Positions 36,325 through 45,184 of a stretch of 64,000 nt of DNA are shown piece after piece. The position numbers and the translations under genes were made by a program. The notes beneath the pieces are model-generated. The model saw only the letters and a list, made by a program, of their open reading frames with translations. It did no database searches and was not told where the DNA came from. How positions within the stretch are numbered: the stretch's first letter is position 1; the number at the start of each line of letters is the position of its first letter. Source of the DNA: Pseudomonas mendocina (GTDB lineage: Bacteria > Pseudomonadota > Gammaproteobacteria > Pseudomonadales > Pseudomonadaceae); the NCBI RefSeq assembly GCF_900636545.1, contig NZ_LR134290.1, positions 2,852,001 through 2,916,000 on the forward strand, in the 5' to 3' direction.

Positions 36325-36621
36325 ATAGCGCGTTCTCCTGTGTAGACGAATGAGATGGGAAAAACCTACAGGTGCAGATGGAAGAAATTTTTATTCACTG
36401 CAAGGAGCGGAGCACACTTAGCAACACCACGATCCAGATCTGGTGACACATCGGGGCATCTACTCCTGGTTCAGCAAGCAGGACCTGAGAGCAGGCCAAT
36501 GCCCTCATCACGGAAGGCAGCAGAGGAACTCTTAAGGTCGACGAGTCACCATTGCGGACAGTTTTCAAAAAGCTGGTTTGAGCTCTATAATCGCAACTAA
36601 TTCTTATCTGCATTCAAGATA
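36325..36621. promoter_or_regulatory. Divergent promoter region fpvG / ECF sigma 1
   Basis: About 300 bp between divergent iron genes. At 36599-36607 AATTCTTAT stands 14 bases before the sigma gene's ATG. The same 9-mer within a related context (GCrAywAATTCTTATyyGCA) stands before the second sigma gene at 40945-40953. This is a plausible Fur-regulated element. On the fpvG side, AT-rich gaagaaatttttattcactg (36382-36401) may be the corresponding site. No gene is inside. Confidence 0.5.
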
Positions 36622-37155
36622 ATGGGAGCTCTCAGGGTGTCCAGCGCTTTGCCGTCCTCATCGCTGCATGGTGATATTCAAAGGCTCTACGACAATCACC
36701 ATGGCTGGCTGAAAGGCTGGTTACGTCGTCGCCTGGGTGATCGCGAACGAGCCGCCGACATTGCCCAGGACACCTTCCTGCGCCTTCTGCTGACACGGCG
36801 TATGCCAGAACATGGCGAAGGCCGCCGTTTTCTTGCACAGATCGCCCGCAACCTAGTCATCGACCAGTGGCGTCGGCAGCGCATCGAGCAAGCCTATCTG
36901 GACAGCCTGGCCGCCCTGCCCGAACCCGAAACCCCGTCGCTGGAAACCCGCGCGATGGTCATTGAAACCTTGCTGCAGATCGATGCCATGCTCGACAGCA
37001 TGCCGAGAAAAGTGCGTGAGGCCTTCTTGCTGTCACAGTTCGAAGGCCTGACCTACCCACAGATCGCAGTGCGACTGGAGGTTAGCGTCAGCTCGGTGCA
37101 GAAGTACATGCTGCGTGCCATCGCCGCCTGCTACCAGGTGCTTTACGCAGAATGA
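36622..37155 (+). CDS. FecI-type ECF sigma factor, module 1
   Basis: 177 residues. Sigma region 2 LYDNHHGWLKGWLRRRLGDRERAADIAQDTFLRLLL and region 4 LPRKVREAFLLSQFEGLTYPQIAVRLEVSVSSVQKYMLRA-like helix-turn-helix (here MPRKVREAF) are intact; the NHHGWLKGWL form is that of iron-starvation FecI/FpvI/FoxI sigma factors. It should transcribe the receptor gene at 38212 when released by its FecR partner. A GTG at 36637 with GGGAG eight bases before it is an alternative start. Overlaps fecR by ATGA. Confidence 0.92.
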   Translation: MGALRVSSALPSSSLHGDIQRLYDNHHGWLKGWLRRRLGDRERAADIAQDTFLRLLLTRRMPEHGEGRRFLAQIARNLVIDQWRRQRIEQAYLDSLAALPEPETPSLETRAMVIETLLQIDAMLDSMPRKVREAFLLSQFEGLTYPQIAVRLEVSVSSVQKYMLRAIAACYQVLYAE

Positions 37156-38108
37156 ACGCCACCAGCGAGGCGCCCATCGCCCCCGCCATCGTCGAGCAGG
37201 CTAGCCATTGGCTAATGCTGCAATGGGGTGGCGAGCTGGACGACGAACAGCAACGTCGCTTCAGCGAATGGTACGCCGCCGACCCCGAGCACGGTCGCGC
37301 CTGGCAGCGTCTGGAGCATCTGCAGAGCACCCTGACCGGCGTACCGAGCGACACCGCCCGTGCCGTGCTGCGTGAGCTGCCCGATGCGCGCCGACGGCAG
37401 ACCCTCAAGCTACTCAGCGCACTTTTGCTCGTCAGCGGCAGTGGCTATTTCGCCCAGGCGCAGTTGCCCTGGCGCGAAGCCATGGCCGACCTACGCAGTA
37501 GCACCGGCGAACGCCTGCAACGCATTTTGGCCGATGGTAGCCGGCTGAGCCTGAACAGCGGCAGCGCGGTGGATATCCTGTTCAACGCCAGCGAGCGGCG
37601 TATCCGCCTGCTTGATGGTGAACTGCTGCTCGACAGCGGCCATGACCCGGCGCAGCGGCCGCTGATCGTCGAGACCTCATCCGGCGAGATCCAGGCCCTG
37701 GGCACGCGCTTCTCGGTATATCAGAGCAATGGTGGTAGCCAGGTAGAACTGTTCGAGGGCGAGTTGGAACTGCGTCCACGTCATGCTTCCCCGGTGCGTC
37801 TGCAAGCCGGGCAGAGTCGCTGGTTCTCGGCCACTGGGTTCGGCGAACTCGCCAGGGCCGATATCAACACCGTCGCCTGGCAGGACGGCTACCTGATTGC
37901 CGAGCGTATGCCATTGGGACAGTTCATCGCCGAGCTTTCCCGCCATCGCACCGGCGTACTGCGCTGCGACCCAGCCGTTACGAACTTGTTGCTCACCGGT
38001 GTATTTCCACTGGCAGACACCGACCGTGTGCTGACGGCTCTTCAGCAATCGTTGCCCGTGAAGGCACACAGCATGACGCGGTACTGGGTCACAGTCGGAC
38101 CGGCCTAG
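37152..38108 (+). CDS. FecR-type anti-sigma regulator, module 1
   Basis: 318 residues: cytosolic DUF4880 domain (QASHWLMLQWGGELDDEQQRRFSEWYAADPEHGRAWQRLEHLQ), one membrane segment around TLKLLSALLLVSGSGYFAQA, then the periplasmic FecR domain (RLQRILADGSRLSLNSGSAVDILFNASERRIRLLDGELLLDSG) and C-terminal secretin/TonB-like short domain that meets the receptor's signalling domain. Controls the sigma factor just upstream. Confidence 0.92.
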   Translation: MNATSEAPIAPAIVEQASHWLMLQWGGELDDEQQRRFSEWYAADPEHGRAWQRLEHLQSTLTGVPSDTARAVLRELPDARRRQTLKLLSALLLVSGSGYFAQAQLPWREAMADLRSSTGERLQRILADGSRLSLNSGSAVDILFNASERRIRLLDGELLLDSGHDPAQRPLIVETSSGEIQALGTRFSVYQSNGGSQVELFEGELELRPRHASPVRLQAGQSRWFSATGFGELARADINTVAWQDGYLIAERMPLGQFIAELSRHRTGVLRCDPAVTNLLLTGVFPLADTDRVLTALQQSLPVKAHSMTRYWVTVGPA

Positions 38109-38211
38109 AGCGATCGGCAAAGAAATTTGCACAGCCTTTGTCGGTTTTGCAGATTCGTTCGGGATACCTCTTGAATTCAACCAAGAAGCATTCTCAAGAG
38201 GATTATTCAGA

Positions 38212-40695
38212 ATGCCGCATCTGCCCGTCTCTATCCGCTCCAGGCTCACTCTCGCCGTTCGCCATGCTCTGTTCGCCGGCCTGCTCACCGGCGGCCCGCT
38301 CTTGCTTGCTATGCCCCTTACCCACGCCACCGCCAGCGAACAGGTGCGCAACTACGTCATTCCTGCCGGCCCACTGGACCAAGCGCTGAACCTTTTTGCC
38401 AGCCAAGCCGGCATTCTGCTTTCCGCCGATGCACGACTCACCATAGGAAAACGCAGCCCTGGGCTCAATGGCGACTATGCCGTAGATGAGGGGTTAGCCA
38501 ACTTGCTGGCCGGTACGGGGCTGCGGGCGCACAGCACAGGTGGTGACTATGTATTGGAAGTTGCAATGGACGGTGGTGATGCGTTGGAACTGCAGTCGAC
38601 GACAGTGAGGGGAGTCCAGCTGACGGATACGACTGAGGGCACTGGCAGCTACACCACCGGCGAGACCAGTACCGCCACAAAACTCAATCTGAGTCTGCGC
38701 GAAACACCTCAATCTATCAGCGTGATGACCCGCCAACGTATCGAGGACGAGAACCTGACCAGCATCGAGACCTTGCTGGACCGGACACCCGGCATCTCGG
38801 TACAGAATATTGGCTCGGGTCGTTACGACATTTCGTCTCGTGGCTACAGCATCGACAATTTTCAGCTCGACGGCATTCCTACCGCCCTTGACGTCGTCTC
38901 GCAAAATACCCCTCAACTACAGGCGGACATGGTGATCTATGATCGGGTGGAAGTACTACGTGGCGCGACGGGTCTGCTAACAGGTGCAGGAGAACCTTCC
39001 GGCACCATCAACCTGATACGCAAGAAACCCACTCATGAGTTCAAGGGGCACGTGGCCGCTGGCGTTGGCAATTGGGATCGCTATCGCACTGAATTCGACT
39101 TATCGGGAGCACTGATCGAAACGGGCAACCTACGTGGCCGTTTCGTTGGCGCTTACGAAGAAGGTGGTACTCATATCGATCACTACGAGCAGAAGAAAAC
39201 CGTGCTCTACGGTGTATTGGAAGCCGACCTGAGCGATCAGACACGTCTCACGCTGGGACTGGATTATCAGAACACCGATCCTCGAGGTACGTCTGGCTCA
39301 GGGTTGCCGCTGTTCTACAGCAATGGCGAGCAAACCAAATTCGCTCCATCGAAAAATGCTGCCGCTCGCTGGAGCAGGAACGAAACCGACGTTTACAACA
39401 CCTTCATGACGCTAGAGCACAGACTCGCTGATGACTGGGCACTGACACTGTCGGCCAACCATATGTACGGTAAACGTGACTTCAGTGGCGCAGATGCTAG
39501 CTGGGGATTTCCGGACAAGGCGACAGGTGAAGGTGTGATGCTCTATGGGGGAGCAGGTCAAGCCAGGCAGAAACAGACTGGAGCCGACATCCAGATTCAA
39601 GGGGCATTCGAGATGCTTGGTCGCCGCCATGATTTAGTGGTGGGAGCCAATTGGAGCGAATACGAGAACCAGCATGAGCCCAATAACGACGACATCGAAG
39701 GGCGCTCGATCAATATCTATACTTGGGACAATCTGACTGCGACCACTTCCGCTGCGGAAAAACTCATGGATTACGATGGTTGGCAGAAGCAGTACGGCAG
39801 CTACGCAGCCCTGCGCCTGAAACCATTAGACGACGTAGCGGTGATTATTGGTGCGCGAGTCAGCAACTACAAATACCAGCTCTCGCAGATTTACTCGGTT
39901 CCGGCCTTTACCCAAAACAACAGCGTCACCAACATGCAAGAGTCCGGCGTAGTCACGCCCTATGCCGGCATCGTCTATGACATCAACGACACTCACTCGG
40001 TCTACGCCAGTTATACCAGCATCTTTAAGCCGCAAAGCGAACGCGACCGCACTGGAGCAACACTGGCTCCACGCGAGGGCGACAACTATGAAGTCGGCCT
40101 GAAGAGTGAGTTCTTCAGTGGGCGCCTGAACAGCGCCATTGCACTCTACCAAATCCGCCAAGACAACCTCGCCGAAGCCGAGCCCGGACAGACCGTCCCG
40201 GGGACATTCCCCCTACAAGCAGCCTATCGAGCAGTCAGCGGTGCCAAGACAGAAGGTATCGACATCGAGCTGGCCGGAGAGCTAGCAACCGGTTGGCAAG
40301 TGAGCGCAAGCTACAATTACAGCAGCACTGAAGATGCCCAAGGTGAACGCATCCGGACCACCTTCCCTCGTCAAATGGCTAAGGTTTGGAACACCTACCG
40401 ACTCCCTGGAGAATGGAACAAACTCACAATTGGAGGAGGAATCAACTGGCAGGACCGCATCTACTACAACGCAACGACCTGGCAGTTGCCGGGTATAAAC
40501 CTCGAAGGTGAACAAAAATCTTATGCCGTTGTGAATCTCATGGCGAGTTACGACTTCAGTGATCATCTGTCCACCACTCTGAACCTCAACAACCTGTTCG
40601 ACAGGGAGTATCTGCAAGGATTGGACAGCACCTTCCACACCGGCATTTATGCGCCGACACGAAATCTCATGGTCAGCACGAAGTACAACTTCTAA
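38212..40695 (+). CDS. TonB-dependent siderophore receptor with signalling domain, module 1
   Basis: 827 residues. Signal peptide, then the N-terminal signalling (STN) domain (YVIPAGPLDQALNLFASQAGILLSADARL to about residue 115), plug domain (LRETPQSISVMTRQRIEDENLTSIETLLDRTPGISV, VEVLRGATGLLTGAGEPSGTINLIRKKP) and a 22-strand barrel ending in the aromatic ...STKYNF. The pattern is that of FpvA/FoxA/FiuA-type hydroxamate or pyoverdine receptors. Codons in the barrel are visibly less GC-rich than in neighbouring genes, suggesting faster divergence or transfer. Substrate not determined. Confidence 0.93.
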   Translation: MPHLPVSIRSRLTLAVRHALFAGLLTGGPLLLAMPLTHATASEQVRNYVIPAGPLDQALNLFASQAGILLSADARLTIGKRSPGLNGDYAVDEGLANLLAGTGLRAHSTGGDYVLEVAMDGGDALELQSTTVRGVQLTDTTEGTGSYTTGETSTATKLNLSLRETPQSISVMTRQRIEDENLTSIETLLDRTPGISVQNIGSGRYDISSRGYSIDNFQLDGIPTALDVVSQNTPQLQADMVIYDRVEVLRGATGLLTGAGEPSGTINLIRKKPTHEFKGHVAAGVGNWDRYRTEFDLSGALIETGNLRGRFVGAYEEGGTHIDHYEQKKTVLYGVLEADLSDQTRLTLGLDYQNTDPRGTSGSGLPLFYSNGEQTKFAPSKNAAARWSRNETDVYNTFMTLEHRLADDWALTLSANHMYGKRDFSGADASWGFPDKATGEGVMLYGGAGQARQKQTGADIQIQGAFEMLGRRHDLVVGANWSEYENQHEPNNDDIEGRSINIYTWDNLTATTSAAEKLMDYDGWQKQYGSYAALRLKPLDDVAVIIGARVSNYKYQLSQIYSVPAFTQNNSVTNMQESGVVTPYAGIVYDINDTHSVYASYTSIFKPQSERDRTGATLAPREGDNYEVGLKSEFFSGRLNSAIALYQIRQDNLAEAEPGQTVPGTFPLQAAYRAVSGAKTEGIDIELAGELATGWQVSASYNYSSTEDAQGERIRTTFPRQMAKVWNTYRLPGEWNKLTIGGGINWQDRIYYNATTWQLPGINLEGEQKSYAVVNLMASYDFSDHLSTTLNLNNLFDREYLQGLDSTFHTGIYAPTRNLMVSTKYNF

Positions 40696-40974
40696 AGCCG
40701 GCGATGAATGGATGGGAGGCCAAGTGCAGCACTCCCATCTACCTGGCAGATCGTTCCCAGTCTCCGCCACATACAGCGCTCCAACCCCCTTCCGACACAT
40801 CTCCGCCCTACAGAACCCCAGCCACCTGCCACTAGGAAGCCTTTCACTATGGTGGTGAGCCATCTAGGACGAACGAGCAGCCCCATCATCCCTCTACGCT
40901 GCCCCCATTCCCTATTCGCCTTCCTTAGCCGTAGAATTGCGATAAATTCTTATTCGCAATTTGCAGGAGACAGG
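40696..40974. promoter_or_regulatory. Intergenic region with Fur-like dyad before ECF sigma 2
   Basis: 279 bp. At 40937-40959 a 23-bp element TTGCGA...TCGCAA encloses AATTCTTAT, the same core seen before sigma gene 1. The ribosome site CAGGAGA follows at 40964-40970. Earlier bases (40696-40930) show no gene. Confidence 0.55.
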
Positions 40975-41490
40975 ATGTTAACGCTGCTCCCCGAGACAGC
41001 CACGCACGCTCAGTTGGATGCCCTCTATCGCAACCACCACGGCTGGCTGAAAGGCTGGCTGCGCCAGCGCCTAAACAATTCCGCCGATGCAGCTGACCTG
41101 GCGCAGGACACCTTCGTCCGCGTGCTACTGGCACGTACCGCCGACAGTCTGCGCGAGCCGAGGCATTATCTGGCGACGGTTGCTCGGGGGCTGGTGATCG
41201 ATCTCTATCGGCGCCGTTCACTAGAGCAAGCTTATTTGGAGGCGTTGGCGCTAAGACCAGAGCAATACGCGCCGTCGGCAGAAGAGAGAGTGTTGATTCT
41301 CGACAGCCTGCTGGCCATCGACCAAATGCTCGACGGCATGGGTGAGCGTACACGCGGCATCTTCCTCGCGGTTCAGCTTGATGGGCTGAGCTACGAGAAA
41401 GCCGCCGCGCGCATGGGCGTTTCCGTGACCACCGTGCGTAAACATCTGGCTAAGGCGTTGCTCCATTGCCTACTGCTGGAGGAGGCATGA
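40975..41490 (+). CDS. FecI-type ECF sigma factor, module 2
   Basis: 171 residues from an ATG with AGGAGA upstream; the frame is open far upstream but without ribosome site. Region 2 YRNHHGWLKGWLRQRLNNSADAADLAQDTFVRVLL is nearly the same as in sigma 1, and region 4 reads LDGLSYEKAAARMGVSVTTVRKHLAKAL. Paralogue of the module 1 sigma factor. Overlaps fecR 2 by ATGA. Confidence 0.92.
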   Translation: MLTLLPETATHAQLDALYRNHHGWLKGWLRQRLNNSADAADLAQDTFVRVLLARTADSLREPRHYLATVARGLVIDLYRRRSLEQAYLEALALRPEQYAPSAEERVLILDSLLAIDQMLDGMGERTRGIFLAVQLDGLSYEKAAARMGVSVTTVRKHLAKALLHCLLLEEA

Positions 41491-42407
41491 AGGCGATTCT
41501 CGCAGAGGCAGTGGACTGGCACGTGCGGCTCAACAACAGTCAGGCTGATGCTTCCATCGAACATGAGTGGCAAGCCTGGCTACACGCCGACTCGCGTCAC
41601 GTCGAAGCCTGGCAACGCTTGCAACAGTTGCAGCAGCGCCTGGCCGTAACCTCTCCACAGCTTGCCGTCGCCGCCTTGCAGGGCGCGCGCCAGGGGCGGC
41701 GCCAGGCGCTGAAGGTACTGGGCCTGTTGCTCGGTGTGGGCGTGGTCGGCTGGCAGGGTTATCGGGCCTCGCCGTTGAGCGCCGACTACGTCACACGGGT
41801 CGGTGAACGTCGGCGCGTGAGACTGGCAGATGGCAGTCGCCTTGAACTGAATACCGATACTCGGGTGGATGTCCGCTTCAATGTGGCTGAGCGCCTGATC
41901 CATCTGCAACAGGGGGAAATTCTCGTGCAGACCGAGCAGGACGCTCGACCGCTAAGGGTGCAGACCGGAGAGGGGCTCATTCGTGCGTTGGGTACACGTT
42001 TTGTAGTGCGTCAACTCGACCGCGCTACAGAAGTCTCGGTCGAGGAACACGCAGTGGAAGTTCAGCCACACCTGGCCGCTGCAACGATTACGCGTGTAGA
42101 GGCCGGACAGCGTTTGACCTTTAGCGCTTGGCAGACAGGGATCATACAGGCGGCGAGCAATGCTTCGGCCTGGACCCAAGGCATGTTGGTGGCAGTCGAC
42201 TGGCGACTGGATCGCTTGCTGGGCGAGCTGTCGCGCTATCGCCACGGCTACCTGGGTTGCGCTCCTGAGGTAGCGGCTTTGCGCCTGTCCGGCGCCTTTC
42301 CATTAGATGACGACGAAGCCGTACTCGACAGCCTGCAGGATGCACTACCGATCACAGTCCGGCGCCGGACTCGCTACTGGGTGCGTATCGAGAAACGCGA
42401 GGCGTAA
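41487..42407 (+). CDS. FecR-type anti-sigma regulator, module 2
   Basis: 306 residues from the ATG that overlaps the sigma stop codon and follows GGAGGAGG. DUF4880 domain (AVDWHVRLNNSQADASIEHEWQAWLHADSRHVEAWQRL), a single membrane segment (LKVLGLLLGVGVVGWQGY) and periplasmic FecR domain (ERRRVRLADGSRLELNTDTRVDVRFNVAERLIHLQQGEILVQT). Same plan as module 1. Confidence 0.92.
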   Translation: MKAILAEAVDWHVRLNNSQADASIEHEWQAWLHADSRHVEAWQRLQQLQQRLAVTSPQLAVAALQGARQGRRQALKVLGLLLGVGVVGWQGYRASPLSADYVTRVGERRRVRLADGSRLELNTDTRVDVRFNVAERLIHLQQGEILVQTEQDARPLRVQTGEGLIRALGTRFVVRQLDRATEVSVEEHAVEVQPHLAAATITRVEAGQRLTFSAWQTGIIQAASNASAWTQGMLVAVDWRLDRLLGELSRYRHGYLGCAPEVAALRLSGAFPLDDDEAVLDSLQDALPITVRRRTRYWVRIEKREA

Positions 42408-42605
42408 TCCGTTACGCAGGGTCAACCTGGGATGCGACTGCACAGGCATGTCCATACAACCGAGGTCATTCGATCCTATCGGCACAAACTTGGAGAGGGA
42501 CAAACTTTTTTCAAGCCTGAAGGTAACAGATTCTCATTGCCTGTTCGGCTCCTCTGCACGCGCGCCGCAGACGCCCGCTTTTGCCATTCGCACAGGAGCC
42601 ATTCG

Positions 42606-45002
42606 ATGTTCGCTAGCCCTACCCCACTCGCCCGAAACATTCGCCGGGCCGCGCTGATGCTGAGCCTGTCCGGCTCGCTGCTAACCACCGCCAGCGCCTG
42701 GGCGGCCCCGCTCAGCTACAGCATTCCTGCCGGCAGTCTGGCCGCCGCGCTGAGTCAGTTCGCGGCTGCCAGTGGCGTCACTCTCAGCTTCGGCAGCAGC
42801 GAAACCGCCAACCTCGAGAGCGCCGGCTTGCACGGGGAGTACGAGATCGAGGAAGGCTTTGCCCGGTTGCTGCAGGGCAGCGGCCTGATCGTGCAGAAGG
42901 CCGGGGACAAACGCTATGTGCTGGTCCGCGCCCAGCCGAACGAGGCGTTGGAACTGAGTGCGGCGACGGTCACTGGCAATCAGCTGGGTCCCAACACCGA
43001 GGGCACCGGGAGTTACACCACAGGCTCGGCCAGCACCGCTACCGGCCTCAACCTGTCGATGCGCGAAACGCCGCAGGCGGTCAGCGTGGTGACCCGCCAA
43101 CAGATCGAAGATCAGAATCTCACCGATATCACCCAGGTGCTCGAGCAGACTCCAGGCGTGGTGGCCAACAGCATGGGGCCAGCAGGTAGCGACGCCAACC
43201 AGATCTACGTGCGTGGATTGACCTTGGACAACTTCCAAGTCGATGGCATCAATCGCACTAGCACCTACGGCTTCAACGACGATCTGGCCGACATGGTTAT
43301 CTATGACCGTGTCGAAGTGGTGCGCGGCGCCACCGGCCTGATGACGGGCACCGGCGACCCCAGCGCGACAGTTAACCTGATCCGTAAGAAACCGACCTAC
43401 GAGACGCGTCGCAAACTAACGCTGCAGGCAGGCAGCTGGGACAACTACCGCAGTGAACTGGATATGTCCGGCAAGCTCTCGGACAGCGGCCATGTGCGCG
43501 GCCGCGTGGTTGCAGCGAAGACCGACAGCAAAAGTCATATCGACCGCCAGGCGCTGGAAAAGCAGGTGGCCTACGGCGTTCTGGAGTGGGACATCAGCGA
43601 TGCCACAATGCTCACAATCGGTGCCGAGTACCAGGATCTGGACAATGACGGTGCCGGCAACCACGGTTTCCCCATGTACAACAGCGACGGCAGCCATTTC
43701 AAACCGTCGCGCGCCTTCAACTCCGGCTCCGACTGGAGCTATCACAAACGCGAAACACGCACGCTGTTCACAACCCTGGAGCACACGCTGAACAATGGCT
43801 GGCAGCTCAAGTTCAACGCCGAGCACAGCCGCCGCAGCTATGACGATGCCTTTGCCACCGCGGCCAATGGCGCCGTCAACGCCGACGGCAGCGGCATCAG
43901 CACCTGGACCGGGCGCTGGGCTGGCGATCCACGACAAACCTCGTTCGACGTATCGGCCAGCGGCCCCTTCAGTCTGTTTTCCCGCGAGCACGAGTTGTAC
44001 CTGGGCGCCAGCCATCACCGCTCCTACTACCGAAACGGCGGCTACCCGCTGTGGACCTTCCAGACCATCGACAACATCTTTACTTGGGATGGTTCGCTGC
44101 CAGAGCCGGACGCGATCCACAACAAGTCCACACAAGATGCGCTGGATGAAACCCAGTTGGGCCTGGTCGCTGCCACACGCTGGAGCCTTACCGACGATCT
44201 CTCGCTGATTACCGGAGCGCGTGTCATCGACTGGCAGCGCGACACCTCCTCGCACCTCCTGGCCACAGGAGCAGTAACCCGCTCCAGAGAGCAGGAGAAC
44301 GGCATCGTCACCCCCTATGTCGGCCTGATCTATGACCTCGATGAGCACTGGTCGGCATACGCCAGCTACACCACCATCTTCAATCCGCAGAACCGGCAGC
44401 AGGCCGATGGCAGCTATCTTGAACCCAAGGAAGGCGAGAATTACGAACTAGGCGTCAAGGGGGAGTTCTGGGACAAGCGTCTGACCACGGCACTGAGCGT
44501 GTTCGAGGTACGCCAGGACAACCTTCCGATCGCCGACCCCAACAACCCCGGCTATTCGATCGCCGAGTCCGGTACCAAGACCCGTGGCTTCGAAGTGGAA
44601 ATGGCCGGCGAACTGCTGCCGAACTGGCAGGTTTCGGCCAGCTACAGCTATGCGGTAATTCAGGATTCGGACAACGAGCGTCTCAACACAGAAGTGCCGC
44701 GAGACACACTCAAGCTGTTCACCACCTATCGTTTGCAGTCCATTCCGCAACTGAAGGTCGGTGGCGGCATGCGTTGGCAGGGTGCGGAATACTACAAGGA
44801 GTCCGGGCCGAACAACGAGACCTTCCACCAGGGTGACTACACCGTAGTCGACCTGATGGCGCAGTATGCCGTCACCCCTGAAACCAGCGTCTCGCTGAAC
44901 CTCAACAACGCCCTCGACGAGCATTACTACAGCGCCATAGGCGCGCGCGGTTGGTACGGCACGCCGCGCAGCCTGACAGCAACCCTGGCGCACGCATTCT
45001 AA
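42606..45002 (+). CDS. TonB-dependent siderophore receptor with signalling domain, module 2
   Basis: 798 residues from the ATG preceded by CAGGAG; the open frame upstream is not conserved in character. Signal peptide to about residue 33, STN domain (YSIPAGSLAAALSQFAAASGVTLSFGSSE...), plug with MRETPQAVSVVTRQQIEDQNLTDITQVLEQTPGVV and VEVVRGATGLMTGTGDPSATVNLIRKKP, and a barrel ending ...TATLAHAF. It shares with receptor 1 the linker TEGTGSYTTG, so the two are close paralogues with different barrels. Likely ferric siderophore, pyoverdine/hydroxamate type. Confidence 0.93.
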   Translation: MFASPTPLARNIRRAALMLSLSGSLLTTASAWAAPLSYSIPAGSLAAALSQFAAASGVTLSFGSSETANLESAGLHGEYEIEEGFARLLQGSGLIVQKAGDKRYVLVRAQPNEALELSAATVTGNQLGPNTEGTGSYTTGSASTATGLNLSMRETPQAVSVVTRQQIEDQNLTDITQVLEQTPGVVANSMGPAGSDANQIYVRGLTLDNFQVDGINRTSTYGFNDDLADMVIYDRVEVVRGATGLMTGTGDPSATVNLIRKKPTYETRRKLTLQAGSWDNYRSELDMSGKLSDSGHVRGRVVAAKTDSKSHIDRQALEKQVAYGVLEWDISDATMLTIGAEYQDLDNDGAGNHGFPMYNSDGSHFKPSRAFNSGSDWSYHKRETRTLFTTLEHTLNNGWQLKFNAEHSRRSYDDAFATAANGAVNADGSGISTWTGRWAGDPRQTSFDVSASGPFSLFSREHELYLGASHHRSYYRNGGYPLWTFQTIDNIFTWDGSLPEPDAIHNKSTQDALDETQLGLVAATRWSLTDDLSLITGARVIDWQRDTSSHLLATGAVTRSREQENGIVTPYVGLIYDLDEHWSAYASYTTIFNPQNRQQADGSYLEPKEGENYELGVKGEFWDKRLTTALSVFEVRQDNLPIADPNNPGYSIAESGTKTRGFEVEMAGELLPNWQVSASYSYAVIQDSDNERLNTEVPRDTLKLFTTYRLQSIPQLKVGGGMRWQGAEYYKESGPNNETFHQGDYTVVDLMAQYAVTPETSVSLNLNNALDEHYYSAIGARGWYGTPRSLTATLAHAF

Positions 45003-45184
45003 GAATCCTAGATATTTGCGGAGGCAGTTGCTCGCATACGCGCTGCCTTGGCACTCCTGCGCTGATAATCGGCCGGCTGTGGCCGCACTGTTATCCTCCA
45101 ACACCTCGAGCTAATACCAAAACGACAGTAAAGCCGCGTTATCATGCCCGCGCCTGCGTTCGGCACGACGACAAGGAGCAGTAG

